From Anaerotignum lactatifermentans (GTDB lineage: Bacteria; Bacillota; Clostridia; Lachnospirales; Anaerotignaceae): a stretch of DNA of 34,141 nt. The stretch covers positions 1 to 34,141 of the forward strand of contig NZ_JACSNY010000019.1 of NCBI RefSeq assembly GCF_016902535.1, written 5' to 3'. Position numbers and translations under genes: made by a program. Shown piece after piece: positions 25,235 through 33,098 of this stretch (position 1 is its first letter; each line of letters begins with the position of its first letter). The notes under the pieces were generated by a model. It was not told the origin of the DNA. It searched no databases and saw nothing but the letters and a program-made list of their open reading frames with translations.

Positions 25235-26053
25235 TTAAAGATAGGCGGTGCCTTCCGCCACAATGGAAACGTGGCCCGTCAGGACCAGGCGGGAAATACG
25301 GTTTTCCGTCCGTTCTGCCTGGATGCCCATGACGCCGCCGGGCTGGCGAATCTCCAGGGAGAGGCTGGTCTTTCTTTTTTCCGAAAGATAAACGCCTACG
25401 GCGGCAGTGCCGCTGCCGCAGCCCCGTTCCCAGACCAGACTGCTGCCTTTAACGCAGACCAGAGGACGCAGGGAAAGACTTTCCTCGTCAAAAAGAAGGA
25501 TGCCGAAGGCTTCGGCGTCGATTGTTTCGGCCCAGGCTTCGGCGGCCTGCACGGCCATGGCTTCTGCCTGAGCGCCCCAGAGGGAGGCCGGAACCAGAAT
25601 GTGCCAGATGCCGTCAAAGGCGACGGTAAACAGGCGGCAGGCTGTCCCTTGGAGGACATAGTCCCGTTCCGCCGCCCACAGAGGCAGGGGCATGGAGACT
25701 GTGCCGACAAAGTCCGTTTCCGTTTTTTCCACGTCACAGGTCAGGAGAGAGGGCGCGCCGGATACCTCCAGAAAAAGAGTGGTTTTTTCCCCGGGCTGGG
25801 GCATCTCCTTGGCGAAGAGATAGGCCGCCAGGGAAAGGGTGGCGTTGCCGCAGAACTCCCCGGCCATCATTTGCAGCCGGGCGTCGGCTTCCTCGCTTTC
25901 CGGTTCCTCGATATAGCCGGCCTGCTCCGCGTATACGCTGTCATAAGCGATGAGGCGCTGGGCGGTTTCCAGCTGTTCCCACCGGGGAACGAAGCTCTGG
26001 ATCAGCAGGGTCATATTTTGTGTCGGATTTGTTTTGATAAAGCGGATCTCCAC
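25235..26053 (-). CDS. CntK-like PLP-independent amino-acid racemase
   Basis: This 272-residue protein has the diaminopimelate-epimerase fold, with the two catalytic cysteines placed as in that family: C68 in 'AGEFCGNATLSLA' and C212 in 'WERGCGSGTAAVGV'. Overall it resembles CntK, the histidine racemase of staphylopine synthesis, rather than DapF: 'KTNPTQNMTLLI', 'AEQAGYIEEP', 'LRPLVCVKGSSLVWE' and 'IRQPGGVMGI' follow CntK's pattern. The enzyme should interconvert L and D forms of one amino acid, perhaps histidine. The start is GTG 26053, six bases after AAGGAGG; the ATG at 26059 directly abuts that site. It is the last gene of an amino-acid ABC-transporter operon, so its substrate is probably the imported amino acid. 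No CntL or CntM homologue is in the window. Confidence 0.82.
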   Translation of the reverse strand: MEIRFIKTNPTQNMTLLIQSFVPRWEQLETAQRLIAYDSVYAEQAGYIEEPESEEADARLQMMAGEFCGNATLSLAAYLFAKEMPQPGEKTTLFLEVSGAPSLLTCDVEKTETDFVGTVSMPLPLWAAERDYVLQGTACRLFTVAFDGIWHILVPASLWGAQAEAMAVQAAEAWAETIDAEAFGILLFDEESLSLRPLVCVKGSSLVWERGCGSGTAAVGVYLSEKRKTSLSLEIRQPGGVMGIQAERTENRISRLVLTGHVSIVAEGTAYL

Positions 26054-26065
26054 AGGCATCCTCCT

Positions 26066-26827
26066 TTACTGCTGGAAGCGGTGCAGGAAGGCCTTGGTGC
26101 GCTCCTGCTGAGGGTGGTTGATGATCTGATCCGGTTCGCCTTCCTCCACAATGACGCCGCCGTCCATAAAGATGATATGGTTGGATACGTCACGGGCAAA
26201 GGACATTTCATGGGTAACGATGACCATAGTCATATGTTCCGCCGCCAGTTCCTTGATGACCTGGAGGATTTCGCCGGTCAGCTCCGGGTCCAGGGCGGAG
26301 GTGGGTTCGTCGAAAAAGAGAATCTTTGGCTTCATGGCCAAAGCACGGGCGATGGATACCCGCTGCTGTTGGCCGCCGGAAAGCTGATAGGGATAGGCTT
26401 TTTCCTTATCTGCCAGTCCCATTTTTTCCAGCAGGACTCTGGCCTCGGCGTAAACCTCCTCTTTGGGGCGTTTGCCAATGAGGATAGGCGGTTCCGTAAT
26501 GTTTTTCAGAACGGTATAGTGGGGGAACAGGTTAAAATTCTGGAATACCAGACCAAAATGCTGTTTGATTCCCTGTAAGTCCTGCTTGGAGGCGTAGACA
26601 GATTTGCCCTGGGGGTCCGCCTTGGCGGCGTAGTCGCCCAGATAGATCAGGTCGCCGCCGTCCATGGTCTCCAGCAGAGTCGCGCAGCGCAGCAGCGTGG
26701 ATTTGCCGGAGCCGGAGGGGCCAATGATGCTGACCACCTGTCCTTCTGATACAGAAAGGGAAATATCCTTCAGAACTTCGTTTTCCCCGAATTTTTTATT
26801 GCAGTGATTGATCTCCAGTATTTTCAT
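26066..26827 (-). CDS. Amino-acid ABC transporter, ATP-binding protein
   Basis: This 253-residue ATPase of the polar amino-acid uptake family (GlnQ/HisP type) has Walker [10 protein letters not shown] (36-44), the Q-loop '[12 protein letters not shown]' (about 92-103), the signature LSGGQQQ (149-155), Walker B '[14 protein letters not shown]' (169-182) and the switch His in 'VTHEMSFA'. The region between Walker A and the Q-loop (about 66-90) is slightly longer than usual. Its ATG 26827 lies ten bases after the permease stop, and the racemase ribosome site overlaps its stop codon, so all three genes are tightly coupled. Confidence 0.93.
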   Translation of the reverse strand: MKILEINHCNKKFGENEVLKDISLSVSEGQVVSIIGPSGSGKSTLLRCATLLETMDGGDLIYLGDYAAKADPQGKSVYASKQDLQGIKQHFGLVFQNFNLFPHYTVLKNITEPPILIGKRPKEEVYAEARVLLEKMGLADKEKAYPYQLSGGQQQRVSIARALAMKPKILFFDEPTSALDPELTGEILQVIKELAAEHMTMVIVTHEMSFARDVSNHIIFMDGGVIVEEGEPDQIINHPQQERTKAFLHRFQQ

Positions 26828-26837
26828 ATGGGCCTCC

Positions 26838-27620
26838 TTAACGATAGTAATTCAGTTTCTTTTCGATGCGTTCCATGACAAAAGCAACGATGGCGTTAAA
26901 GATAAAGTAGAACACGCCTGCCACGATCAGAGGCATAATGGTGGTTTTTGCCGCGGAGATCTGTTTTGCCAGCGTAAACATTTCTGTATAGGAAATAACG
27001 AAGGCCAAAGAGGTATCCTTTACCAGTGTAATGGCTTCGTTTGTGACGGGGGGCAGGACACGCTTGCACATCTGGGGGAAGATGATACGGAAGAAGGTCT
27101 GGACTCTGTTGTAGCCCAGTACGGTTGCCGCTTCATACTGTCCCACGGGGATGGATTCGATGCCGGAACGGTAGATTTCCGCGAAGTAGGCGGAATAGTT
27201 GACGGAAAAGGCGATGATGACAGCCGTAAAACGGTATTCCATGGAGATGGGGATACCGAAAATATAGTAAGGGCCATAGTAGATGGCAAACAGCTGCAGC
27301 ATCAGCGGAGTACCGCGCAGGATGGCGATAAATACTTTCAGTACAAACTGAATGGGTTTGAAGAGGAAGAAGGCACTCTTTGCCCGGAAGGAAAGAGGCG
27401 CGTTTTCCAGCTTGCCCTGAGCGGTCTGGCGGATATGAACCTGTTCCAGAAAGCTTTCCGAGGCAATACATTTTAAAGGCGCCCATTTGGACATGCGGCC
27501 AAAGGCCACCAGAAGACCCAGGGGCATGGAAAAAAGCAGGGTCAGCAGAAAAATCTTGCAGGATTCCACCAGACCGACGCTTAATTGCTGTACGATGCTG
27601 AAGATAAATTGTGTATCCAT
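26838..27620 (-). CDS. Amino-acid ABC transporter, permease protein
   Basis: This 260-residue permease of the HisM/GlnP type has about five membrane helices and the cytoplasmic EAA loop at 148-183 ('[25 protein letters not shown]'), where it contacts the ATPase. A stretch of about 37 residues (51-88, charged, with '[20 protein letters not shown]') is inserted between helix 1 and the 'RGTPLMLQL' helix, where most relatives have a short loop. I chose ATG 27620, preceded by GAAAGGA; the frame opens at GTG 27659 without a ribosome site. Only one permease gene is present, so it probably works as a homodimer. Confidence 0.9.
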   Translation of the reverse strand: MDTQFIFSIVQQLSVGLVESCKIFLLTLLFSMPLGLLVAFGRMSKWAPLKCIASESFLEQVHIRQTAQGKLENAPLSFRAKSAFFLFKPIQFVLKVFIAILRGTPLMLQLFAIYYGPYYIFGIPISMEYRFTAVIIAFSVNYSAYFAEIYRSGIESIPVGQYEAATVLGYNRVQTFFRIIFPQMCKRVLPPVTNEAITLVKDTSLAFVISYTEMFTLAKQISAAKTTIMPLIVAGVFYFIFNAIVAFVMERIEKKLNYYR

Positions 27621-27747
27621 AAAATATCGTCCTTTCTTTGTGGTAAGTACTTCGCTCACATAAGGAAACAGAGGTGTATTTCTTTATGTCAGCCTCCCTG
27701 CACGGACAAAGGTCGTTCTTTGGGAAACAAGTCCTGAACAGGGAAGA

Positions 27748-28030
27748 AGCGTGCGGGCAGAGCCCGCACGCTAAGGGTGTCGCAGAAGGCGACACCCTGT
27801 CATCAAAGGCTCATTCCATTCAAGCCTTTGATGAGGCAACAGAGGTATAAAGTCAAAGTTCCATGGGCAAAAAAGCCTTGAAACTCCGACTTTTCCTCGT
27901 CGGAAATCAATTCCGACTGCGGATTCCAGCAGGGAAACGCTTCGTTTCCCTAACCCTTCCGCGCCCTTAAAAGATGACGCAATCTTCTTTTGACAAGTTG
28001 AGCGTGCGGGCAGAGCCCGCACGCTGTCAA
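27748..28030 (-). repeat. Array of perfect hairpins between binding-protein and permease genes
   Basis: Five perfect hairpins are clear: AGCGTGCGGGC-aga-GCCCGCACGCT at 27748-27772 and, identically, at 28001-28025; AGGGTGTCGC/GCGACACCCT at 27774-27798; a 12-bp stem TCATCAAAGGCT/AGCCTTTGATGA at 27800-27834; and AGGGAAACG/CGTTTCCCT at 27931-27951. A sixth, TCCGAC/GTCGGA (27885-27904), has an alternative partner. An outer TTGACA/TGTCAA arm partly extends the one at 28001. None is followed by a T run on the minus strand, so they are unlikely to be simple terminators. The array starts 15 bases after the binding-protein stop, a position where stable stems protect the upstream mRNA. Confidence 0.8.
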
Positions 28031-28045
28031 TGTTCCATATGTATC

Positions 28046-28882
28046 TTATTTGCCCAGGCAAACCATTTTGTCCAGGTTGTAATCTGCGTAGTTTGCTACG
28101 ATGGCGTCGAATGTGCCGTCTTCTACCATTTCGTCCAGAGTAGCCTGTACCTGGTCACGCAGTTCTTCGTTGCCCAGCTTGAAAGCGATGGCATACTGTT
28201 CTGTGGACAGGGGTTCTTCCAGCTGACGGAACAGGTCGGGGCGGCTGCTCAGCTGATACTGTGCTACACCGATATCAACAGCGATGGCATCTACAGCGCC
28301 GGATTCCAGGCTCATGAATGCTGTGTTGTAATCGGGTGTCTGTTCCAGAGAAGCGAAGGTAGCTGCCAGTGCCAGATTTTCTTCGTTGTCTTCTTCGTTG
28401 GTCAGCGCGGTCAGAGCGGAGGAACCAGCCTGTGTGATAACGATTTTGCCGGCCAGATCTTCTTTTGTCTGGATCGCGTCATCTGCACGTACCACGAATA
28501 CGATGCTGTTGTCTACATAGGGTTCGGAGAAAGTATATTCGCTTTCTCTGCCGGTCATGGTGAAGCCGTTCCACAGACAGTCAACGGTGCCGCTGTTCAG
28601 TTCCATATCCTTGGAGCTCCAGTCGATGGGCTGTTTTACCAGTTCCCAGCCGTTTCTGTCGCAGACTTCCTGAGCCAGATCCAGGTCGAAGCCAACGTAT
28701 TCGCCGTTGTCGTCCTTGTAGCCGTAAGGAGGATATTCCGCGTCGAAGCCAACAGTGAAGGTAGTCACTTCAGAAGTGGTGCTGTCCGCGTCTGTGGATT
28801 CTTCTGTTGTGGTGCCGCCGCAGCCAGCCAGTGTGCCAACGCCGACAGCCAGTGTCAGTAATAAAGCAAGTAATTTTTTCAT
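28046..28882 (-). CDS. Amino-acid ABC transporter, substrate-binding lipoprotein
   Basis: This 278-residue lipoprotein has a signal peptide with the lipobox 'TLAGC' (lipidated Cys at about 21), a Thr/Ser/Glu-rich linker, then a type-II periplasmic-binding fold of the polar amino-acid group (SBP_bac_3): 'GFDAEYPPYGYKDDNGEYVGFDLDLA', 'DCLWNGFTMTGRESEYTFSEPY' and 'LAGKIVITQAGSSA'. The first phrase includes residues that normally hold the ligand carboxylate and amine. It is the first gene of the transporter operon, read before the permease, ATPase and racemase. Its ligand cannot be decided from sequence; the racemase at the operon end suggests an amino acid the cell also makes or uses in D form. 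Confidence 0.92.
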   Translation of the reverse strand: MKKLLALLLTLAVGVGTLAGCGGTTTEESTDADSTTSEVTTFTVGFDAEYPPYGYKDDNGEYVGFDLDLAQEVCDRNGWELVKQPIDWSSKDMELNSGTVDCLWNGFTMTGRESEYTFSEPYVDNSIVFVVRADDAIQTKEDLAGKIVITQAGSSALTALTNEEDNEENLALAATFASLEQTPDYNTAFMSLESGAVDAIAVDIGVAQYQLSSRPDLFRQLEEPLSTEQYAIAFKLGNEELRDQVQATLDEMVEDGTFDAIVANYADYNLDKMVCLGK

Positions 28883-28933
28883 AGCAAGTCTCTCCCTTTC
28901 CTCAAATAAAGATTTGATGCTTAAGTCTTTATC

Positions 28934-28962
28934 ATTTTATCACGCTACTAGACTAAAGTAAA
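28934..28962 (-). promoter_or_regulatory. SigA-type promoter for the amino-acid transporter operon
   Basis: On the minus strand, TTTACT (28962-28957), a 17-base spacer, then TAAAAT (28939-28934), about 50 bases before the binding-protein start. Confidence 0.6.
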
Positions 28963-29114
28963 TTAGAAATTATATATGATATTAAAGAGAAAAGAAAGAA
29001 TGGCTTTGTCTGATATATACAAAAATACTGCTGGAAAGCAGAATCTTCTTACAAGAACAAAGACTATTTAAAAGGCACAGCGGTGCTGAAAGGAAATCCT
29101 TCCAACCAAAATGC

Positions 29115-29153
29115 GATAGCTGGAACCCTTGCGCCGCAAGGATTCCAGCTATC
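29115..29153. terminator. 11-bp hairpin, probable terminator
   Basis: GATAGCTGGAA (29115-29125) pairs perfectly with TTCCAGCTATC (29143-29153), with an inner CCTTGC/GCAAGG stem. It is T-rich afterwards on the plus strand and followed by GCATTTTGG on the minus strand, downstream of the SLH gene. The segment AAGGATTCCAGC is shared with the ftsH terminator. Confidence 0.7.
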
Positions 29154-29167
29154 TTTGGTTTTCTTAT

Positions 29168-29190
29168 AAAACAGCGGTGAAAGCTGTTTT
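29168..29190 (-). terminator. Small terminator right after the SLH protein gene
   Basis: AAACAGC (29169-29175) pairs with GCTGTTT (29183-29189), immediately after the stop codon on the minus strand and trailed by TATAAGAAAAC; the T tract is weak. Confidence 0.55.
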
Positions 29191-29195
29191 TTTGG

Positions 29196-31547
29196 TCAGC
29201 GTGTAGTTGCGGTGACCTTTGTGACTTCATCTTTGCTGTTGAGTGTCAGAGTAACACGGAAATCATCGTCATCTTCATAGAAAGCATCGTAAAGCCAGTC
29301 ATAGTCCCGTGTTCTGTCATCAACGATAAAGGTAATATCATCCACATCATCAGCGAAATAATATTTTTCATCGTCTACTGTGATGTATAACGAAGTGAGT
29401 TTATCCAGATCGCCTTTGACGGTGTCGCCGGAATCGGAATCGGTCGCTTTGATCTTCGTTACCCGGTCTTTGCTGTCCAGAGTCAGTTCAACCGTAAAGT
29501 TGTAGCCGTAGTCATTAAATTCCCGATCCAGTTTGGACAGGGAAGAAGAACTTCCGTCAATGGTAACGGTTACATCGCTGGCAAGATCGTATGTTTTGTT
29601 TCGGCTGTCCACACGAATGATGATGGTTTCGTCATCCAAATCAATGTCACGCAATTCGCCTTTGGTAGCGTCTTTATTTGTGGCTTTGATCTTGGAGACT
29701 TCGCCGCTTTTAAATGTCAGTTCTACCTCGTAGGTGCTGTCTTTATAGCGATCCCGCAGCTGATCGTAGGAGAAACTCTTTCCGTCAATGGTAACGTCGA
29801 TATCGTCTGTATCGTCCAGAACATCGTATTTATATTCTTTTTCATCCTTATCTTCAATTTTGATGTAGGAACTACTCATATAGGTCAGTGTGCCTTCGGA
29901 TACGCTTTCCTCATCCTTGGTGGCTTCGATTTTGGTAACATAATCGTCTCTGTCCAGTGTCAGGGAGACACGGTAGGAAACTGATTTATAGTTGTCCTTT
30001 AAAGTAGACAGGCTGCCGGACTTGCCATCAATCGTTACCTTAACATCCTCGTCAATTCGGTAATCGTATTCCTTAGAACCAGCCTTGATGGTCAGACGAT
30101 TTGAATTGATATAAGTCAGGATGCCATTTTCTTCATCTTCAGCGGAGTTAATGGTGATTTTTGTAACCTTATTGGAGCTGTTCAGGGTCAGGGTGACATT
30201 ATAATTGTAGTCTTCATAATCCCGTTTCAGCTTGCTGAAGGTCATGCTGCTGCCGCCGCTGACCGTGATGTCATCGTCTGCCAGATCGTAGTCGTATTCT
30301 TTGGAGCCAGCTTTGATGGTCAGTTCGTCACTGTCCAGATAGGTTAATGTGCCGGTCCGAGGGTTGTTGTTGTTTTCTGTTGCGTCAATCTGGATGACAT
30401 ACTCGTCTTTGTCCAGGCGCAGTTTTACGGAATATACCTTATCATCATCCAGACCGTCGGTCAGCTTTTTCAGCGTAGAGGAGCTGCCGTCGATGGTAAC
30501 CTTTACATCATCATCCAGATAGAAGTTATATTCCTTGCTGCCATTGAGCACATAGATTTTGGTAGAAGAAATTTTCTTGATTTCATCATAAGACTGAGAA
30601 GAACCAATACCGCCTGCGGATTTTGTAATGGTCAGGGATTTGATCTGATCGCCGCTGTAAGTCACAGACAGAGTATCATCCTTGCCGATATCGGACAGGC
30701 TTACGGTTTCTCCATTATAGGTCGGTTTGATGGAAGAAGCCGCGAACAGGTTCAGGCCGCTGCCGGAAGAAGTTTTCAGGCTCAGGAACAGTTCCCCGCT
30801 GGAAAGCAGAGACGCGGATACTACTGTACAGGAAACAGTGCCGGAGGAAGGTGTTTCCGGCTGCTGTGTCTGGGAGCCGGAGGAGGTCAGTGTATTATAC
30901 GTTTTTACGGAAAGCACTGCCATTTCCGCCCGGTTGATATTTACCTTGGGATTGAAGTTGCCCATATCGTCGCCGACCATGATGTTTTTGTCATAGAGCA
31001 GATCCAGATAGGGCGCCGCGGAAGCGGTGATAGAGGCCGCGTCTTTATACGTCAGCTTTGCGGAGGTATCTACGGTGTAGATCTTGCCCAAAGCTTTGCC
31101 AAAGATGACGCCGACCTTTTCACGGGGCGCGTTTTTCTGAGTGGTGCCGCTCATGAATTCGGAAAGATCATTGGTAATCAGGATGCCGTTTTCCAGAGCG
31201 TATGCCACTGCGTTGTAAGCCCAGGTAGGGATCTTATAGGCCTGCATAATAGGCGTCCATTTTGTAATGGTAGTGGAAGTTACATCCTGCTTAGTGTAAG
31301 TCTTCATAATAGAGTACATCAGCTGTGTGGCCTCGCAGTATGTAACGGGGTTTCTGGGCTTGCAGTATTTTTTGCCGTCTTCCGTATAACCGCTCATGAG
31401 CCCCAGAGACGCCGCCTGATCCAGAAAGGTAGCCGCGCCCGGCCAGGGGACGGTATCAATATCGGCAAAGGTGGAGCCGAAGGCGGTGACGCCGGTGCTG
31501 CCCAAAAGCAAAGCAGCGGTAGTGGCGAAGGTAATGATTTTTTTCAT
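29196..31547 (-). CDS. SLH-domain surface protein with six novel-looking repeats
   Basis: This 783-residue protein has a signal peptide (about 1-24). Three S-layer-homology domains follow (about 26-85, 105-155 and 165-222), which normally bind pyruvylated cell-wall polymers, then a Ser/Gln/Thr linker (223-240). A non-repeated beta-rich region (240-320) precedes six tandem repeats of about 70-82 residues (322 to the C-terminus). Each repeat follows 'G-LTYL-SD-LTIK-GSKEYDY', 'DDVKVTIDG', 'S-S-L', then 'Y-V-LTLDSDDKVTKI-AT', is very acidic, and looks beta-stranded. The last two copies are the most diverged. I do not recognise the repeat family. The start is ATG 31547 after GGGGGAA. A major S-layer or wall protein is likely. 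Confidence 0.85.
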   Translation of the reverse strand: MKKIITFATTAALLLGSTGVTAFGSTFADIDTVPWPGAATFLDQAASLGLMSGYTEDGKKYCKPRNPVTYCEATQLMYSIMKTYTKQDVTSTTITKWTPIMQAYKIPTWAYNAVAYALENGILITNDLSEFMSGTTQKNAPREKVGVIFGKALGKIYTVDTSAKLTYKDAASITASAAPYLDLLYDKNIMVGDDMGNFNPKVNINRAEMAVLSVKTYNTLTSSGSQTQQPETPSSGTVSCTVVSASLLSSGELFLSLKTSSGSGLNLFAASSIKPTYNGETVSLSDIGKDDTLSVTYSGDQIKSLTITKSAGGIGSSQSYDEIKKISSTKIYVLNGSKEYNFYLDDDVKVTIDGSSSTLKKLTDGLDDDKVYSVKLRLDKDEYVIQIDATENNNNPRTGTLTYLDSDELTIKAGSKEYDYDLADDDITVSGGSSMTFSKLKRDYEDYNYNVTLTLNSSNKVTKITINSAEDEENGILTYINSNRLTIKAGSKEYDYRIDEDVKVTIDGKSGSLSTLKDNYKSVSYRVSLTLDRDDYVTKIEATKDEESVSEGTLTYMSSSYIKIEDKDEKEYKYDVLDDTDDIDVTIDGKSFSYDQLRDRYKDSTYEVELTFKSGEVSKIKATNKDATKGELRDIDLDDETIIIRVDSRNKTYDLASDVTVTIDGSSSSLSKLDREFNDYGYNFTVELTLDSKDRVTKIKATDSDSGDTVKGDLDKLTSLYITVDDEKYYFADDVDDITFIVDDRTRDYDWLYDAFYEDDDDFRVTLTLNSKDEVTKVTATTR

Positions 31548-31812
31548 AATGGATTCCCCCTTTTCATCTTCATAGTAAACATATCCTGCCCTGTTGGGTT
31601 CATTGTAATTTTATACATGGGTTCTATTCTCACTATAGCATATTTTCATTGAGAGTTGTTTTCAATTTCCTTAATTTTTTCGTAAATGGCTGTAAAAATT
31701 TTACAAAAAACTCGGAAATCTCCAGCTCTTCTGCTCTTAGACGGGAAAAAGCCGGGAAGGTTCCCCTGAAATGGAAAAAAAGCCAGGAGAAGCGCTGTTT
31801 TTCTATGCAGGT
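31548..31812. promoter_or_regulatory. Upstream region of the SLH gene
   Basis: On the minus strand an extended -10, TGCTATAGT (31640-31632), is the best promoter, with a poor -35. A perfect 7-1-7 palindrome TGTAAAAATTTTACA (31691-31705) lies about 55 bases upstream of it and could be an operator. Near 31753-31766 a small GGGAA/TTCCC dyad followed on the minus strand by CTTTTT may terminate the M20 gene. No gene was seen. Confidence 0.45.
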
Positions 31813-33084
31813 CTATTCAATGGGAGAAGAGATGGGGGTCTGCGCCATAATTTTCTGCCACTGCGCCTTTTTTTCGGAAAATTTTTCTGGGTATAAGCGC
31901 AGTTTGGGTTCTGTCATCAGATCGAAGCAGACTCCCAGCAGAACTTTGGCTGTGCGCAGATAACAGTTTTCCTGATCCCGGATGGCAAAGGCGTCATGGT
32001 GGAACTGCCCTTCGATGCCGGAAAAGCCCATTTGTATGGTGGGAAGCAGAAAACTCAGATCGCCGATATCGCCGGAAGCGCCGGAAACCACATTTTCCAG
32101 AAGATCTTCCTTTTTACAGTGGAGCAGGATGTTTTCCCGAACAATGGCGTTAAGAGCGGAGGACTGGCGCAGGGGAAGATATCCCGGTGCAGTCTCGATT
32201 TCACATTCCAGACCAAGGGCGGCGGCACAGTGCCGGACACAGTTGTCCGCTTCGGCGGCCGCCTTCATGAGGGTGTCTGTATCGTTGGCCCGCAGATAGG
32301 TTTCCAGAACGACCCGGTCGGGAATAATATTGACGGTGCCGCTTTGCTCCGTTAGAACGGGATGCAGACGCAGCCCCGCCTCCGGCGGAAAATGTTCCTT
32401 TAAAAAAGCGAAGGCGTTCTGGCAGAGGATGGCGCCGTGGAGGGCGTTCCGGCCCAGATGGGGCGCCGCGCCGGAATGGGCGGATTTCCCCAGAAAGACA
32501 GCTTTTTTTGCCAGAAAGCCCGTCAGCGTAGACTGGATGTCGAACAGAGTATCCTGTTCCCCGTTGGCATGGGCGGAGAGGACGCAGTCCACATCATCGA
32601 AGCAGCCCTGGGCGATCATGTTCTGTTTGCCGGAGCGGTAACGCAGTTTTCCCTGGGCAATCAGTTTGTCCCGGAAGGCAAAGTCGATAAATTCCTCGGC
32701 GGGGGTAAAGAAAAAGCTGATACGGCAGCCTGTTTCCTCTGCCAGTTTCGTTTCCTTCAGCACTTTCAGCAGGGAGAGGGCCAGTACGGTCTGGATGCTG
32801 TGGCCGCAGGAATGGACGTTTCCGATGCCGGATTGACGGGGAAGGGCGTCCATGTCGCTGACAAAAGCGATGTGATAGCCTTCTCGGCCCAGGGTGGCCC
32901 GGATTCCGGTCATGGCGATGTTTTTTTCATAGGGGATCTGCCACTGGTCCAGCAGTGCTGTGATCTGGGCGGCGGTACTGTATTCCTGAAAGCCCAGTTC
33001 CGCCGTCTGGAAAAACAGTTTGCCCCAGGCGAAAATTTCTTCTCTATGCTCCTCTAAATGGGAAAATAATATTTCTTTTTCCAT
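31813..33084 (-). CDS. M20-family amidohydrolase/peptidase
   Basis: This 423-residue protein belongs to the M20D amidohydrolase group (aminoacylase, IAA-amino-acid hydrolase, AbgA-like), which cleave N-acyl amino acids or related amides with two metal ions. The metal and catalytic residues are visible: 'SDMDALP' (77-82), 'HSCGH' (91-95), 'TPAEE' (about 127-131) and His in 'SAHANGEQD'. A dimerisation lid domain ('KSAHSGAAPHLGRNALHGA') interrupts the catalytic domain, as usual. I chose ATG 33084, after AGGAGG; the open frame starts 24 bases earlier, inside the preceding gene. It follows the MBL-fold gene by 14 bases. The substrate is unknown. Confidence 0.85.
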   Translation of the reverse strand: MEKEILFSHLEEHREEIFAWGKLFFQTAELGFQEYSTAAQITALLDQWQIPYEKNIAMTGIRATLGREGYHIAFVSDMDALPRQSGIGNVHSCGHSIQTVLALSLLKVLKETKLAEETGCRISFFFTPAEEFIDFAFRDKLIAQGKLRYRSGKQNMIAQGCFDDVDCVLSAHANGEQDTLFDIQSTLTGFLAKKAVFLGKSAHSGAAPHLGRNALHGAILCQNAFAFLKEHFPPEAGLRLHPVLTEQSGTVNIIPDRVVLETYLRANDTDTLMKAAAEADNCVRHCAAALGLECEIETAPGYLPLRQSSALNAIVRENILLHCKKEDLLENVVSGASGDIGDLSFLLPTIQMGFSGIEGQFHHDAFAIRDQENCYLRTAKVLLGVCFDLMTEPKLRLYPEKFSEKKAQWQKIMAQTPISSPIE

Positions 33085-33098
33085 AAAAGCCTCCTGTT

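Larger units (their letters stand above)
28883..29195. other. Gene-free region between binding-protein and SLH genes
   Basis: No coding sequence is convincing here. The region holds the transporter promoter (28934-28962), a small dyad TCAAAT/ATTTGA (28903-28918) in its leader, and two hairpins (29115-29153 and 29168-29190). Confidence 0.6.

Noticed and set aside
27748..28025. Insertion sequence or MITE bounded by the two identical hairpins
   Set aside because: Each copy is itself a palindrome, so they cannot be told apart as terminal inverted or direct repeats, and no target duplication or transposase was seen. It is kept as a hairpin array instead.
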